Part shown: in pieces, positions 7,957 through 16,355 of the stretch
Layout of the letters: the number at the start of each line of letters is the position of its first letter
Numbering within the stretch: the first letter of the stretch is position 1
The notes under the pieces: generated by a model
The model's input: only the letters and a program-made list of their open reading frames with translations
Told to the model about the DNA's origin: nothing
The model's database searches: none
Assembly: GCA_017458065.1 (NCBI GenBank)
Contig: JAFTGD010000021.1
Coordinates: 1 to 64,000, forward strand
DNA from: Oscillospiraceae bacterium
Lineage (GTDB): Bacteria; Bacillota; Clostridia; Oscillospirales; Oscillospiraceae
Direction of reading: 5' to 3'
Length of the DNA stretch: 64,000 bases
Made by a program: the position numbers and the translations under genes

Positions 7957-8703
7957 ATGGAGGAGCTGAAAAGCCGCCAGAGCGCCGTCATCCGCCAGAT
8001 CCGCAGCCTCTCCCGGGAGGCGGAAGCCCGCAGAGCCGGCGGACTCTTCCTCTGCGACGGGGAGAAGTTGCTGAAGGAAGCTCTGCGCTCCGACGCAGAG
8101 ATCTGCCAGGTGCTCTGGAAGCAGCAGAGAGCAGAGCGCTATCCGGCTTTTGAGCGGGAATATCTGCTGCCGGAGGATCTCTTTGACTATGTCTCTCCGA
8201 TGAAGAATTCCCCCGGGCCGCTCTTTACCGTGCGGATACCGGAGATCGGACCCTGCGGGGAGACCAAGACCGCACTGCTGCTGGAAGAAATACAGGACCC
8301 GGGAAATCTCGGGACGATTCTGCGTACGGCGGATGCCTTCAACGTGGATACGGTCCTGCTGCTGGAGGGCTGCGCCGATCTCTATGCGCCAAAAACCGTC
8401 CGGGCAACCATGGGGGCCATTTTCCGGCAGCAGGCGCTGCAGATGAGCAGACAGGAGGCGGTCCGGTTCTGCCGGGAGCGCGGGATGCCCGTCTATGCCG
8501 CGGCGCTCAGTGACCGCGCACAGGACCTTCGGACGCTGGATCTAAGCCGCGCCGCCGTTGCCATCGGAAGCGAGGGACACGGCCTGAGCCGGGAACTGAA
8601 AGAGCTCTGCGACGGAGAAGTGATCATACCCATGGGCGGGGAGGCGGAGTCTCTCAACGCCGCGGTTGCCGCTGCCATTGTAATGTGGGAGATGTGCCGT
8701 TAG
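7957..8703 (+). CDS. SpoU/TrmH-family RNA methyltransferase (23S rRNA 2'-O-methyltransferase type)
   Basis: A 248-residue SPOUT methyltransferase. The N-terminal substrate-binding domain (GGLFLCDGEKLLKEAL) is followed by the knotted SAM domain with its three motifs: EEIQDPGNLGTILRTADAF, VAIGSEGHGLS, and IPMGGEAESLNAAVAAAIVMWE. This order matches RlmB-type enzymes that 2'-O-methylate rRNA; the exact target nucleotide cannot be read from sequence. The start is the ATG at 7957, seven bases after the asnA stop. A GTG at 7921 would overlap asnA by 29 bp and lacks support. Confidence 0.9.
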   Translation: MEELKSRQSAVIRQIRSLSREAEARRAGGLFLCDGEKLLKEALRSDAEICQVLWKQQRAERYPAFEREYLLPEDLFDYVSPMKNSPGPLFTVRIPEIGPCGETKTALLLEEIQDPGNLGTILRTADAFNVDTVLLLEGCADLYAPKTVRATMGAIFRQQALQMSRQEAVRFCRERGMPVYAAALSDRAQDLRTLDLSRAAVAIGSEGHGLSRELKELCDGEVIIPMGGEAESLNAAVAAAIVMWEMCR

Positions 8704-8714
8704 GAGGAGTGTCC

Positions 8715-9935
8715 ATGCCGGCTTCGGTCTACTGGATCTGGCTGTCACAACTGAACATCAGTCCCAAAGCGCGCTCGGCTGTGCTGCGGGAGTTCGGCAC
8801 GGCGGAGGAAGCCTTCTGTTCCGCGGAGGGAAGCTTCCGCGGCAAAAAGGGGATATCCGCCCAGGAGGCGGAGATCCTGGAAGAGCGTTCCCTGATGGGA
8901 GCGGAAGAAGCTCTGACTCAGTGCGAAAAGCAGGGCATCAGAGTGCTGACGCAGGCTGAACTGGATTATCCGGAACGACTGAGACAGATTTATGCACCGC
9001 CCGCGGTCCTGTATGTCAAAGGAACGCTTCCGGCACTGGACCTCATCCCGGTTGTCTCGGTGATCGGGACCCGGCATGCCAGCCCCTACGGAGAGAAGAT
9101 GGGGGAGAAACTGGCCTATGAGATCTCGCGTCACGGAGGAACCGTTGTCAGCCTGCTTTCTTCCGGCGTCGATGAGGCGGCGGCATGCGGTGCACTGCGT
9201 GCCGGGAGAGGCTGTATCGGGGTTCTGGGGACCCCGCATGACCGCTGCCGTATTCCCATTGCCCAGGATATCCTGCAAAGCGGAGCGCTCATCAGCGAGT
9301 ATCCTCCCGGACGGGAATGCATGAGGCATTTTTTCCGGGAGCGGAACCGCATCGCAGCAGGGATCTCGGACGGCGTTGTGGTGGTGGAGGCTCCCGAAAA
9401 GAGCGGAACGCGCCTGTTTGTGCGCGACGCGGTCGAACAGGGGAAAGACATCTTTGCCGTACCGGGCAATGCCGATGCCGAGAACGCGGCAGGGACGCTT
9501 GCACTTCTGAAAGAGGGGGCAAAGCTTGTGACCTGCGGCAGGGATGTGATGGAGGAATATCTGTACCGCTACCCGGGACAGATCTGTCTGGACCTCGAGG
9601 AAGCGGCGGATGAGCAGCTTCCGGAGAAGCAAACGGAAGCGGAGAGCAAGCCGGAGACACAAGCGGAGAGCGCCCGTTCACTCCCTGCGCCGGCGGAAGA
9701 CCGCGCACCGCAGAAGAATCTGAATATCCGAAGTCAGCTGGAGAAACTCACCGAAGACCAGCTGAAGATCATCATGGCGATCGATCCGTCTTCCACGCAT
9801 ATCGACGATATCACAGAGCGGACGGAACTCAGTACAGCGAGAGTGCTGGCTCAGCTGACGGTTTTGGAGATCAAGGGCTTTGTCCGCCGGGAGGCGGGCA
9901 GACGATTTGCCCTGAACATAACAGTAGAAAAGTGA
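8715..9935 (+). CDS. dprA: DprA/Smf: DNA-processing protein
   Basis: Loads RecA on incoming single-stranded DNA in transformable bacteria. At 406 residues it has an N-terminal HhH-like region, a Rossmann DprA core from about residue 110 (VVSVIGTRHASPYG ... ISEYPPG ... FRERNRIAAGISDGVVVVEA ... FAVPGN), a Glu/Pro-rich linker (about 300-335) and a C-terminal winged helix. The usual SG-(L/M)-A-RGID-xx-AHxGAL loop is replaced by LSSGVDEAAACGAL, a clear divergence. TAGGAGGAG precedes the ATG at 8715. It is followed by topA after 12 bp, an arrangement conserved in many Firmicutes. Confidence 0.93.
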   Translation: MPASVYWIWLSQLNISPKARSAVLREFGTAEEAFCSAEGSFRGKKGISAQEAEILEERSLMGAEEALTQCEKQGIRVLTQAELDYPERLRQIYAPPAVLYVKGTLPALDLIPVVSVIGTRHASPYGEKMGEKLAYEISRHGGTVVSLLSSGVDEAAACGALRAGRGCIGVLGTPHDRCRIPIAQDILQSGALISEYPPGRECMRHFFRERNRIAAGISDGVVVVEAPEKSGTRLFVRDAVEQGKDIFAVPGNADAENAAGTLALLKEGAKLVTCGRDVMEEYLYRYPGQICLDLEEAADEQLPEKQTEAESKPETQAESARSLPAPAEDRAPQKNLNIRSQLEKLTEDQLKIIMAIDPSSTHIDDITERTELSTARVLAQLTVLEIKGFVRREAGRRFALNITVEK

Positions 9936-9947
9936 GGAAGAAGACAA

Positions 9948-12140
9948 ATGGCGAAAGCAAAGGAACTGGTGATCGTCGAATCGCCTTCCAAGGCAAAGAC
10001 CATTGAAAAATATCTGGGTAACGGGTACAAGGTGACCGCATCCATGGGACATCTGAGGGACCTGCCCAAGAGCAAGCTCGGCGTGGACCTGGAGCACGGT
10101 TTTGAGCCGGAGTACATCCCCGTCAAGGAGAAAAAGGACCTGATCGAAGAACTGAAAGCCGACAGCAAGAAAGCGCCTGTCGTCTATCTCGCGACGGACC
10201 CTGACCGCGAAGGAGAGGCCATCTCCTGGCACCTGAAGGAACTGCTGAATCTCAGCGACGAGAAGGCCAGGCGAGTCACCTTTAATGAGATCACAAAGAA
10301 GGTTGTCACCGACAGCATCCAGCATCCGCGGAGTATTGACCAGGATCTGGTGGATGCTCAGCAGGCGCGCCGTGTTCTGGACCGCATCGTCGGGTACCAG
10401 ATCTCACCGCTGCTCTGGAGGAAAGTCAAGCGCGGTCTGTCTGCCGGGCGTGTCCAGTCGGTCGCGACCAGGATGGTCGTCGACCGGGAAGAAGAGATCC
10501 GTGCTTTCCAGAGTGAAGAGTACTGGCTGTTGGATGCCTTTTTGAAGCGCAGCAAGGAAGAAAACAGCTTCCGGACCCGCTTCCACGGGACGACGGAGAA
10601 GAAGATGGAGCTCCATTCCGAACAGGAAGTGGAGAAGATCCGTCAGGCCGTGCAGGACAAGCCCTTTACCGTCCTCAGCGTCAAACGCAGCGAGAAGCAG
10701 CGTTCCCCTGCGCCTCCCTTTATCACCTCCACGCTCCAGCAGGAGGCTTCCCGCCGCCTGAACATGACGCCGCGGCGTACGATGTCGGTCGCGCAGCAGC
10801 TCTATGAGGGCGTTGAGATCACCGGCCACGGCAGCATTGGTCTGATCAGCTATATGCGTACCGATTCTCTCCGACTCTCTGACGAAGCAGTGGCCTCCGC
10901 GCGGAATTATATCCGGGATACTTATGGACCGGACTTCTGCCCCAGCCGGCCACGCGTCTTCAAAACCAAAGCGGGAGCGCAGGATGCGCATGAGGCGATT
11001 CGGCCGACGGACGTGACTTTGACGCCGGAACTGGTCCGGAAGGATCTGACGCAGGAGCAGTACCGGCTCTACCGCATCATCTGGGGCCGATTCACCGCAT
11101 GCCAGATGGCAAATGCTGTGTATGATAATGTGGCTGTTGACGTCGAGAGCGCCGGCTATCTGTTCAAAGCCGGCAGCTCGGTGATGAAGTTTGCGGGCTA
11201 TACGGCGGTCTATGAAGAATCCACCGATGAGGAGCAGAAGTCAAACGAGAGCAATTTCCCGGAGCTCACGGAAGGGGAAAAGCTGCTCCTGGACAAAACA
11301 GTACCGGAGCAGCAGTTTACACAGCCGCCCGCACGCTACACGGAGGCGACGCTGATCCGTGCCATGGAAGAAAAGGGAATCGGGCGTCCGTCTACTTATG
11401 CGCCGACCATCACCACCATCACCGCTCACGATTATGTGCTCAAAGAGGGAAAGTATCTGAAGCCTACGCCCCTCGGCGAAGTGGTGACGGAACTCATGAA
11501 GGAGCACTTCAGCGACATCGTCGATCTCAAGTTTACGAATCATATGGAATCCCGTCTCGATGAGATCGAGAGCGGAAAGAGTGGCTGGCAGGATGTCCTG
11601 CAGGAGTTCTATGACGACTTTGACGCGGAGATGAAAGCGGCCGAGACCGCGATGGACGGACAGCGGATCAAGGTCCCGGACATCGTCAGCGATGAAGTCT
11701 GCGACGTGTGCGGAAAGCCCATGCTCGTGAAGAAAGGCCGCTTCGGACAGTTTCTGGGCTGCAGCGGCTTTCCCGAGTGCACCTTTACAAAGCCCATCGT
11801 GGTGGAAATGCCCGGCAAGTGCCCCAAGTGCGGCAGCAGAATCCTGAAGCGCACATCGAAGAAGGGCTATGTGTTTTATGCCTGCGAGCGCGGGACCGAC
11901 TGCGGCTTCATCACATGGGATGTCCCGACCAAGGATACCTGCCCTCAGTGCGGCAAGACCATGTTCAAGCGCAGCGGCAGAGGCCCTTTGAAGTCCTTCT
12001 GCATCAATGAGGAATGCCCGGCTTTTGTCCCGGAGGACAAGCGCCGCTATCCGAAGAAGAAAACGGCAGAGACGGATTCAAAAGAAAAGAGCGAGAAGAA
12101 GACGAAATCCGCTGCGAAAAAGAAGACAAATAAGCAATGA
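9948..12140 (+). CDS. topA: DNA topoisomerase I
   Basis: Type IA topoisomerase that relaxes negative supercoils. At 730 residues it begins with a Toprim domain (ELVIVESPSKAKTIEKYLG; DPDREGEA) and carries the catalytic tyrosine in GLISYMRTDS. After the core there are three C4 zinc ribbons (CDVCGKPM...CSGFPEC; CPKCGS...CERGTDC; CPQCGK...CINEEC), then a Lys-rich tail. It ends in an ATGA overlap with trmFO, indicating translational coupling. Confidence 0.97.
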   Translation: MAKAKELVIVESPSKAKTIEKYLGNGYKVTASMGHLRDLPKSKLGVDLEHGFEPEYIPVKEKKDLIEELKADSKKAPVVYLATDPDREGEAISWHLKELLNLSDEKARRVTFNEITKKVVTDSIQHPRSIDQDLVDAQQARRVLDRIVGYQISPLLWRKVKRGLSAGRVQSVATRMVVDREEEIRAFQSEEYWLLDAFLKRSKEENSFRTRFHGTTEKKMELHSEQEVEKIRQAVQDKPFTVLSVKRSEKQRSPAPPFITSTLQQEASRRLNMTPRRTMSVAQQLYEGVEITGHGSIGLISYMRTDSLRLSDEAVASARNYIRDTYGPDFCPSRPRVFKTKAGAQDAHEAIRPTDVTLTPELVRKDLTQEQYRLYRIIWGRFTACQMANAVYDNVAVDVESAGYLFKAGSSVMKFAGYTAVYEESTDEEQKSNESNFPELTEGEKLLLDKTVPEQQFTQPPARYTEATLIRAMEEKGIGRPSTYAPTITTITAHDYVLKEGKYLKPTPLGEVVTELMKEHFSDIVDLKFTNHMESRLDEIESGKSGWQDVLQEFYDDFDAEMKAAETAMDGQRIKVPDIVSDEVCDVCGKPMLVKKGRFGQFLGCSGFPECTFTKPIVVEMPGKCPKCGSRILKRTSKKGYVFYACERGTDCGFITWDVPTKDTCPQCGKTMFKRSGRGPLKSFCINEECPAFVPEDKRRYPKKKTAETDSKEKSEKKTKSAAKKKTNKQ

Positions 12141-13510
12141 GTACCAGTCAGAATATACAGAGCAGGGGACACGGTTCAGAGTCAACAGTCCCTGTGACGG
12201 TGGTCGGCGCAGGTCTCGCCGGGAGCGAATGCGCCTGGCAGCTGGCCAGGAGGGGGATCCCCGTACGTCTTTATGAGATGCGCCCGGAGCACTCCACCCC
12301 CGCGCATCATACGGCGGATTTTGCAGAGCTGGTCTGCTCCAATTCATTGCGCAGCGACGAGCTGTCGAATGCCGTCGGCCTGCTGAAGGCTGAAATGCGG
12401 CGGATGGACTCGCTCATCATGCGCGCTGCCGACCACAATCGCGTCGCCGCCGGCGGTGCGCTGGCAGTCGACCGCACCGCGTTCTCCCGTGAGATTACCG
12501 GGACGCTGGAAAGCCACCCGCTGGTGGAGATCGTCCGCGAGGAAGTGACCGAGATCCCGCAAGGCGTTGCGGTGATTGCTTCCGGCCCTCTCAGCAGCGA
12601 TGCGATCACCCGGAAGATCACAGAGCTCTGTCCGGAGTTTGATCTCCATTTCTACGATGCGGTTGCACCTATCGTGACGCTGGAAAGCGTCGATATGGAC
12701 CAGGCGTATCTGGCCTCCCGGTATGACAAGGGGACAGCGGATTATGTAAACTGCCCGATGAACCGTGAAGAATATGAGGCCTTTGTACGTGAACTGGTCT
12801 CCGCGGAGGAAGCGGAGGTGCACGGGTTTGACGACGGAGGCGTCTTCGAGGGCTGTATGCCGGTCGAGGTGATGGCACGCCGCGGGGAGGACACGCTGCG
12901 GTACGGACCGCTGAAACCGGTGGGCCTGCGCAATCCGAGAACAGGCAGAGAAGACTATGCCGTCGTACAGCTGAGACAGGACAACGCCGACGGGACGCTC
13001 TATAACATGGTGGGATTCCAGACCCACCTCAAGTGGGGCGAACAGAAGCGGGTCTTCTCCATGATCCCGGCGCTGAAGAATGCGGAGTTTGTACGTTACG
13101 GAGTGATGCACCGTAACACCTATCTGAACAGTCCGGGACTGCTCGATCGGTATTACCGCCTGAAAGCGGAGCCGAGGATCCGTTTTGCCGGACAGATGAC
13201 AGGCGTGGAGGGCTATGTGGAGTCGGCCGCCTCGGGCCTCCTGGTCGGGGTGGAAACAGCGGCGGAGGTGTTGGGACTGCCTGCGGTGGACTTCCCGCAG
13301 GAGACGGCGATCGGTGCGCTGGGGCTCTATATCTCGCAGGGGAGCATTGGAGACTTCCAGCCGATGAATATCAATTTTGGCATTATCAAAAGCCTGGATT
13401 ACCGGGTGAAGGGAAAACGGAACAAGAACGCCGAGATCTCAAGACGATCTCTCGGTATTCTGGAAGAGCTGCTTCAAAAGGAGGTTTTCCGCATTGAAGA
13501 TCATAGTTGA
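12137..13510 (+). CDS. trmFO: TrmFO: folate/FAD-dependent tRNA (uracil-5-)-methyltransferase
   Basis: Forms ribothymidine at position 54 of tRNA using methylenetetrahydrofolate. A 457-residue protein with an N-terminal FAD dinucleotide fold (VTVVGAGLAGSECAWQLARRG) after a ~17-residue leader, the family block LVCSNSLRSDELSNAVGLLK, and the C-terminal FAGQMTGVEGYVESAASGLL. Its ATG overlaps the topA stop (ATGA). It overlaps the next gene, plsX, by 17 bp. Confidence 0.96.
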   Translation: MSTSQNIQSRGHGSESTVPVTVVGAGLAGSECAWQLARRGIPVRLYEMRPEHSTPAHHTADFAELVCSNSLRSDELSNAVGLLKAEMRRMDSLIMRAADHNRVAAGGALAVDRTAFSREITGTLESHPLVEIVREEVTEIPQGVAVIASGPLSSDAITRKITELCPEFDLHFYDAVAPIVTLESVDMDQAYLASRYDKGTADYVNCPMNREEYEAFVRELVSAEEAEVHGFDDGGVFEGCMPVEVMARRGEDTLRYGPLKPVGLRNPRTGREDYAVVQLRQDNADGTLYNMVGFQTHLKWGEQKRVFSMIPALKNAEFVRYGVMHRNTYLNSPGLLDRYYRLKAEPRIRFAGQMTGVEGYVESAASGLLVGVETAAEVLGLPAVDFPQETAIGALGLYISQGSIGDFQPMNINFGIIKSLDYRVKGKRNKNAEISRRSLGILEELLQKEVFRIEDHS

Positions 13511-14504
13511 CGCGATGGGCGGAGACAACGCCCCGCAGGAAATCGTCAAAGGCGCGCTGCGTGCGAAAAATGAACTGGGTGTAGAGATCACCCTGGTCGG
13601 TCAGAAGGAGGCTGTTCTCGCCTGCCTTGGAGAAAACGACCGGGAAGGCGTTGCGATCGTCGATGCCCGGGAGATCGTCACCATGGAGGACGATCCCAGT
13701 ACCGCGACGCGCCGCAAGAAGGACTCTTCCATGGCGGTTGCACTCCGTCTGCTGAAGGACGGCGAAGGAGATGCTGTGGTTTCGGCAGGCAGTACCGGAG
13801 CACTGCTCACGGGAGCAACACTCACAGTCAAGCGTATCCACGGGATCCGCAGAGCGGCGCTCGCCCCTGTTCTCCCGGCCGGAGAGCATGGCGTGATGCT
13901 GATCGACTGCGGCGCCAACGTAGAGTGCACGGCGGAATATCTGCTGCAGTTTGCGTATATGGGGAGCTTCTATGCCAGAAAGCTCATGGGCATTGCCAAC
14001 CCCCGCGTCGGTCTGCTGAACGTCGGGACCGAAGACACCAAGGGCGGCGAGCTGCAGCATCAGGCCTTTGCACTCCTGCGGAAAGCGCATGAGGAAGGCC
14101 GGATCAACTTCGTAGGGAACGTTGAGGGCACGGGTGTTTTCTCCGGCGCAGCCGATGTCGTGGTGACAGATGGATTCACAGGCAATGTGCTGCTCAAGAG
14201 CACGGAAGGCGTAATCAAATTTATGATGCATGCACTGAAGGATGTGTTCTACAAGAGCACAAAGAACAAACTGGCGGCAGCGGTTCTGAAGAGCGACCTT
14301 GCGGAGATGAAGCGCTCCATGGATGTTAACGAGGTCGGCGGTACCGCGCTGATCGGAATTACCAGGCCGGTAATCAAGGCTCATGGCTCGTCCAATGAGG
14401 CGAGCTTCTTTGCGGCGATCCGTCAGGCAAAGCAGTTTGCCGAGTCCGGGATCATCGGCGATATCGCTGAAAACATCGATTATATGAAACTCAAGGCGGA
14501 GTAA
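13494..14504 (+). CDS. plsX: PlsX: phosphate acyltransferase
   Basis: Makes acyl-phosphate from acyl-ACP for phosphatidic acid synthesis. A 336-residue protein of normal length; IIVDAMGGDNAP at the N-terminus, VSAGSTGALLTGA and VVTDGFTGNVLLKSTEG are family signatures. The start is a TTG at 13494 with AAAGGAGG upstream, inside the end of trmFO. In most Firmicutes plsX is followed by acpP and rnc; here no acpP is present and rnc follows after 3 bp. Confidence 0.95.
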   Translation: MKIIVDAMGGDNAPQEIVKGALRAKNELGVEITLVGQKEAVLACLGENDREGVAIVDAREIVTMEDDPSTATRRKKDSSMAVALRLLKDGEGDAVVSAGSTGALLTGATLTVKRIHGIRRAALAPVLPAGEHGVMLIDCGANVECTAEYLLQFAYMGSFYARKLMGIANPRVGLLNVGTEDTKGGELQHQAFALLRKAHEEGRINFVGNVEGTGVFSGAADVVVTDGFTGNVLLKSTEGVIKFMMHALKDVFYKSTKNKLAAAVLKSDLAEMKRSMDVNEVGGTALIGITRPVIKAHGSSNEASFFAAIRQAKQFAESGIIGDIAENIDYMKLKAE

Positions 14505-14507
14505 GCC

Positions 14508-15185
14508 GTGGAACAACTCGAAGAGAGAATCGAATATCATTTTAAGGACCCTTCCCTGCTGAAGACAGCGCTTACCCACAGCTCCTACGTCAATGAACAT
14601 CCGGCGGAGCATGCAGAGTGCTATGAGCGGATGGAATTCCTCGGGGATTCGATTCTCGGCATGGTAACGGCGCAGCTGCTTTACCGCTGGAAGCCCGCGC
14701 TCCCGGAGGGGAAGATGACCCGCATCCGCGCTGAACTGGTTTGTGAGGAAAGCCTGCACAGGGTAGCGGCGGATCTTCGGCTTGGACAGTATATGCGCCT
14801 CGGCAAGGGAGAAGAGCGCTCCAATGGCCGGGAGCGACCGAGCATTTTGGCAGACATGGTGGAAGCGGTGATTGCCGCGGTCTTTCTCGACGGAGGGATG
14901 GAACCCGCTGCAAAGCTGATTCATCAACGGGTGCTGGAACACGCGGAGGACTACATCCGCAGCCGAGGCCGCGACAGCAAGACCGAGCTGCAGGAGCTGG
15001 TCCAGAAGCAGCCCGGCAGCAGCATCCGCTACGAACTGACCGGCGAGAGCGGTCCGGATCACAACAAACACTTCTCCTATGCAGTGTATGTCAACGGTGT
15101 CCTCGCCGGCGAGGGCGAGGGGCGGACCAAAAAAGAAGCGGAGCAGGCAGCAGCTGGTTCCGCACTGCAGAACCGGAACCAATGA
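14508..15185 (+). CDS. rnc: Ribonuclease III
   Basis: Double-strand-specific endoribonuclease that processes rRNA precursors and mRNAs. A 225-residue protein. The RNase III signature ERMEFLGDSILGMV (about residues 40-53) and the second acidic cluster LADMVEAVIAAVFLDGG are intact. The C-terminal dsRNA-binding domain begins near residue 150 (DSKTELQELVQK ... AGEGEGRTKKEAEQAAA). The start is GTG at 14508 with AAGGCGGAG upstream. The stop overlaps the next gene's ATG. Confidence 0.96.
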   Translation: MEQLEERIEYHFKDPSLLKTALTHSSYVNEHPAEHAECYERMEFLGDSILGMVTAQLLYRWKPALPEGKMTRIRAELVCEESLHRVAADLRLGQYMRLGKGEERSNGRERPSILADMVEAVIAAVFLDGGMEPAAKLIHQRVLEHAEDYIRSRGRDSKTELQELVQKQPGSSIRYELTGESGPDHNKHFSYAVYVNGVLAGEGEGRTKKEAEQAAAGSALQNRNQ

Positions 15186-16210
15186 GCGCCCGAAATCGGA
15201 TCTATCCCGTGTTTATCCCGCATTTGGGATGCCCGCACGCCTGTGTGTTCTGCAATCAGCGTGAGATCACCGGCGCGGCTGCGGAAGAAGCCATGCGGCA
15301 ACTGAATAAGCTGAATGAACTTCCGCCGCTGGAGGCCGGTTTTGAACTGGCTTTTTACGGCGGCAGTTTTACTGCCATCCCGGTTTCGGAGCAGATCCAT
15401 TATCTGGAGGAAGCCAAACGGGCCGTCGACAGGGGCGTGGTCCGGTCGATTCGCCTCTCGACCCGCCCGGATGCCGTCGACCCGAAGACGCTGGAAAGAT
15501 TGATGCGGTACGGCGTCACAACGGTGGAACTTGGGGCACAGTCCATGCGGGATGCAGTGCTGAAGGCATCCGGACGCGGACACACCGCTGACGATGTCCG
15601 GCGCGCGGCACAGCTGATCCGGGAAGCCGGGATCAGGCTGGTCTTGCAGATGATGACCGGTCTTCCGGAAGACGATGACAGCGGTGCCGAAGATACCGCA
15701 AAAGAACTGATTGCGCTGCAGCCTGACGCAGTGCGGATTTATCCGACAGTGATAGTCCGCGGGACAGATCTGGAGAAACGATGGCGCCGCGGGGAATATC
15801 AGGAGCATACCGTGGAGGACGCGGTGCGGGTCTGCGCCAGAATCCTGCCGCTGTTTGACCGGGCAGGGATCCCCGTAATCCGTCTCGGACTGAACCCAAC
15901 CGAAGAACTCTCCGGCGGGGCAGCCCTGGCAGGGGCCTATCATCCGGCGCTGGGAGAGCTGGTCCGCAGCCGCATCCTGCGAAACCGGATAGAACAGATG
16001 CTGTCGGAGCGAGACTGTACCGGAAAAACTGTCACGATTCGGGTACCGGCAAAGCAGCTCTCCCAGATGATCGGCCAGAAGCGCTGCAATGTCGACTGGC
16101 TGAAAGCGCGCTTTGACCTGATGTCGATCTCGGTGATTTCCGATCAGGAAGCGGAGGAGCCGATCATCGAATCAGCCAGAAGCCAGAAGCAGGTTCGCAG
16201 CCGGCCATAG
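15182..16210 (+). CDS. Elp3-like radical SAM protein
   Basis: A 342-residue radical SAM enzyme with the cluster-binding motif CPHACVFC near residue 20 and the YGGSFTAIP and VELGAQSM motifs of the Elp3/HemN-like group. It has the radical SAM core but no C-terminal acetyltransferase domain, so it is not a full Elp3. Its substrate is unknown, though tRNA modification is a plausible inference given neighbours rnc and trmFO. It overlaps rnc by 4 bp (ATGA) and ends the run that began at nrdR; smc has its own promoter. Confidence 0.85.
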   Translation: MSARNRIYPVFIPHLGCPHACVFCNQREITGAAAEEAMRQLNKLNELPPLEAGFELAFYGGSFTAIPVSEQIHYLEEAKRAVDRGVVRSIRLSTRPDAVDPKTLERLMRYGVTTVELGAQSMRDAVLKASGRGHTADDVRRAAQLIREAGIRLVLQMMTGLPEDDDSGAEDTAKELIALQPDAVRIYPTVIVRGTDLEKRWRRGEYQEHTVEDAVRVCARILPLFDRAGIPVIRLGLNPTEELSGGAALAGAYHPALGELVRSRILRNRIEQMLSERDCTGKTVTIRVPAKQLSQMIGQKRCNVDWLKARFDLMSISVISDQEAEEPIIESARSQKQVRSRP

Positions 16211-16264
16211 TCATGATCCGGCCTGCCGCCTGGTCAAATCGGCAGGAAACACAAAATCAATATC

Positions 16265-16293
16265 TTGAAAACAAAGAACAGATATGCTACAAT
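16265..16293 (+). promoter_or_regulatory. Promoter for smc-ftsY
   Basis: TTGAAA at 16265-16270 and TACAAT at 16288-16293 are separated by exactly 17 bp, 62 bp before the smc start. A short inverted repeat without a T run (CCTGCCG at 16222-16228 and CGGCAGG at 16240-16246) lies just upstream. Confidence 0.7.
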
Positions 16294-16355
16294 ATCATGT
16301 CTGTTCTTCGGCTTTTCTTAGGGCAGATGAACTATGTTGCTGTCAGGAGTAATTT

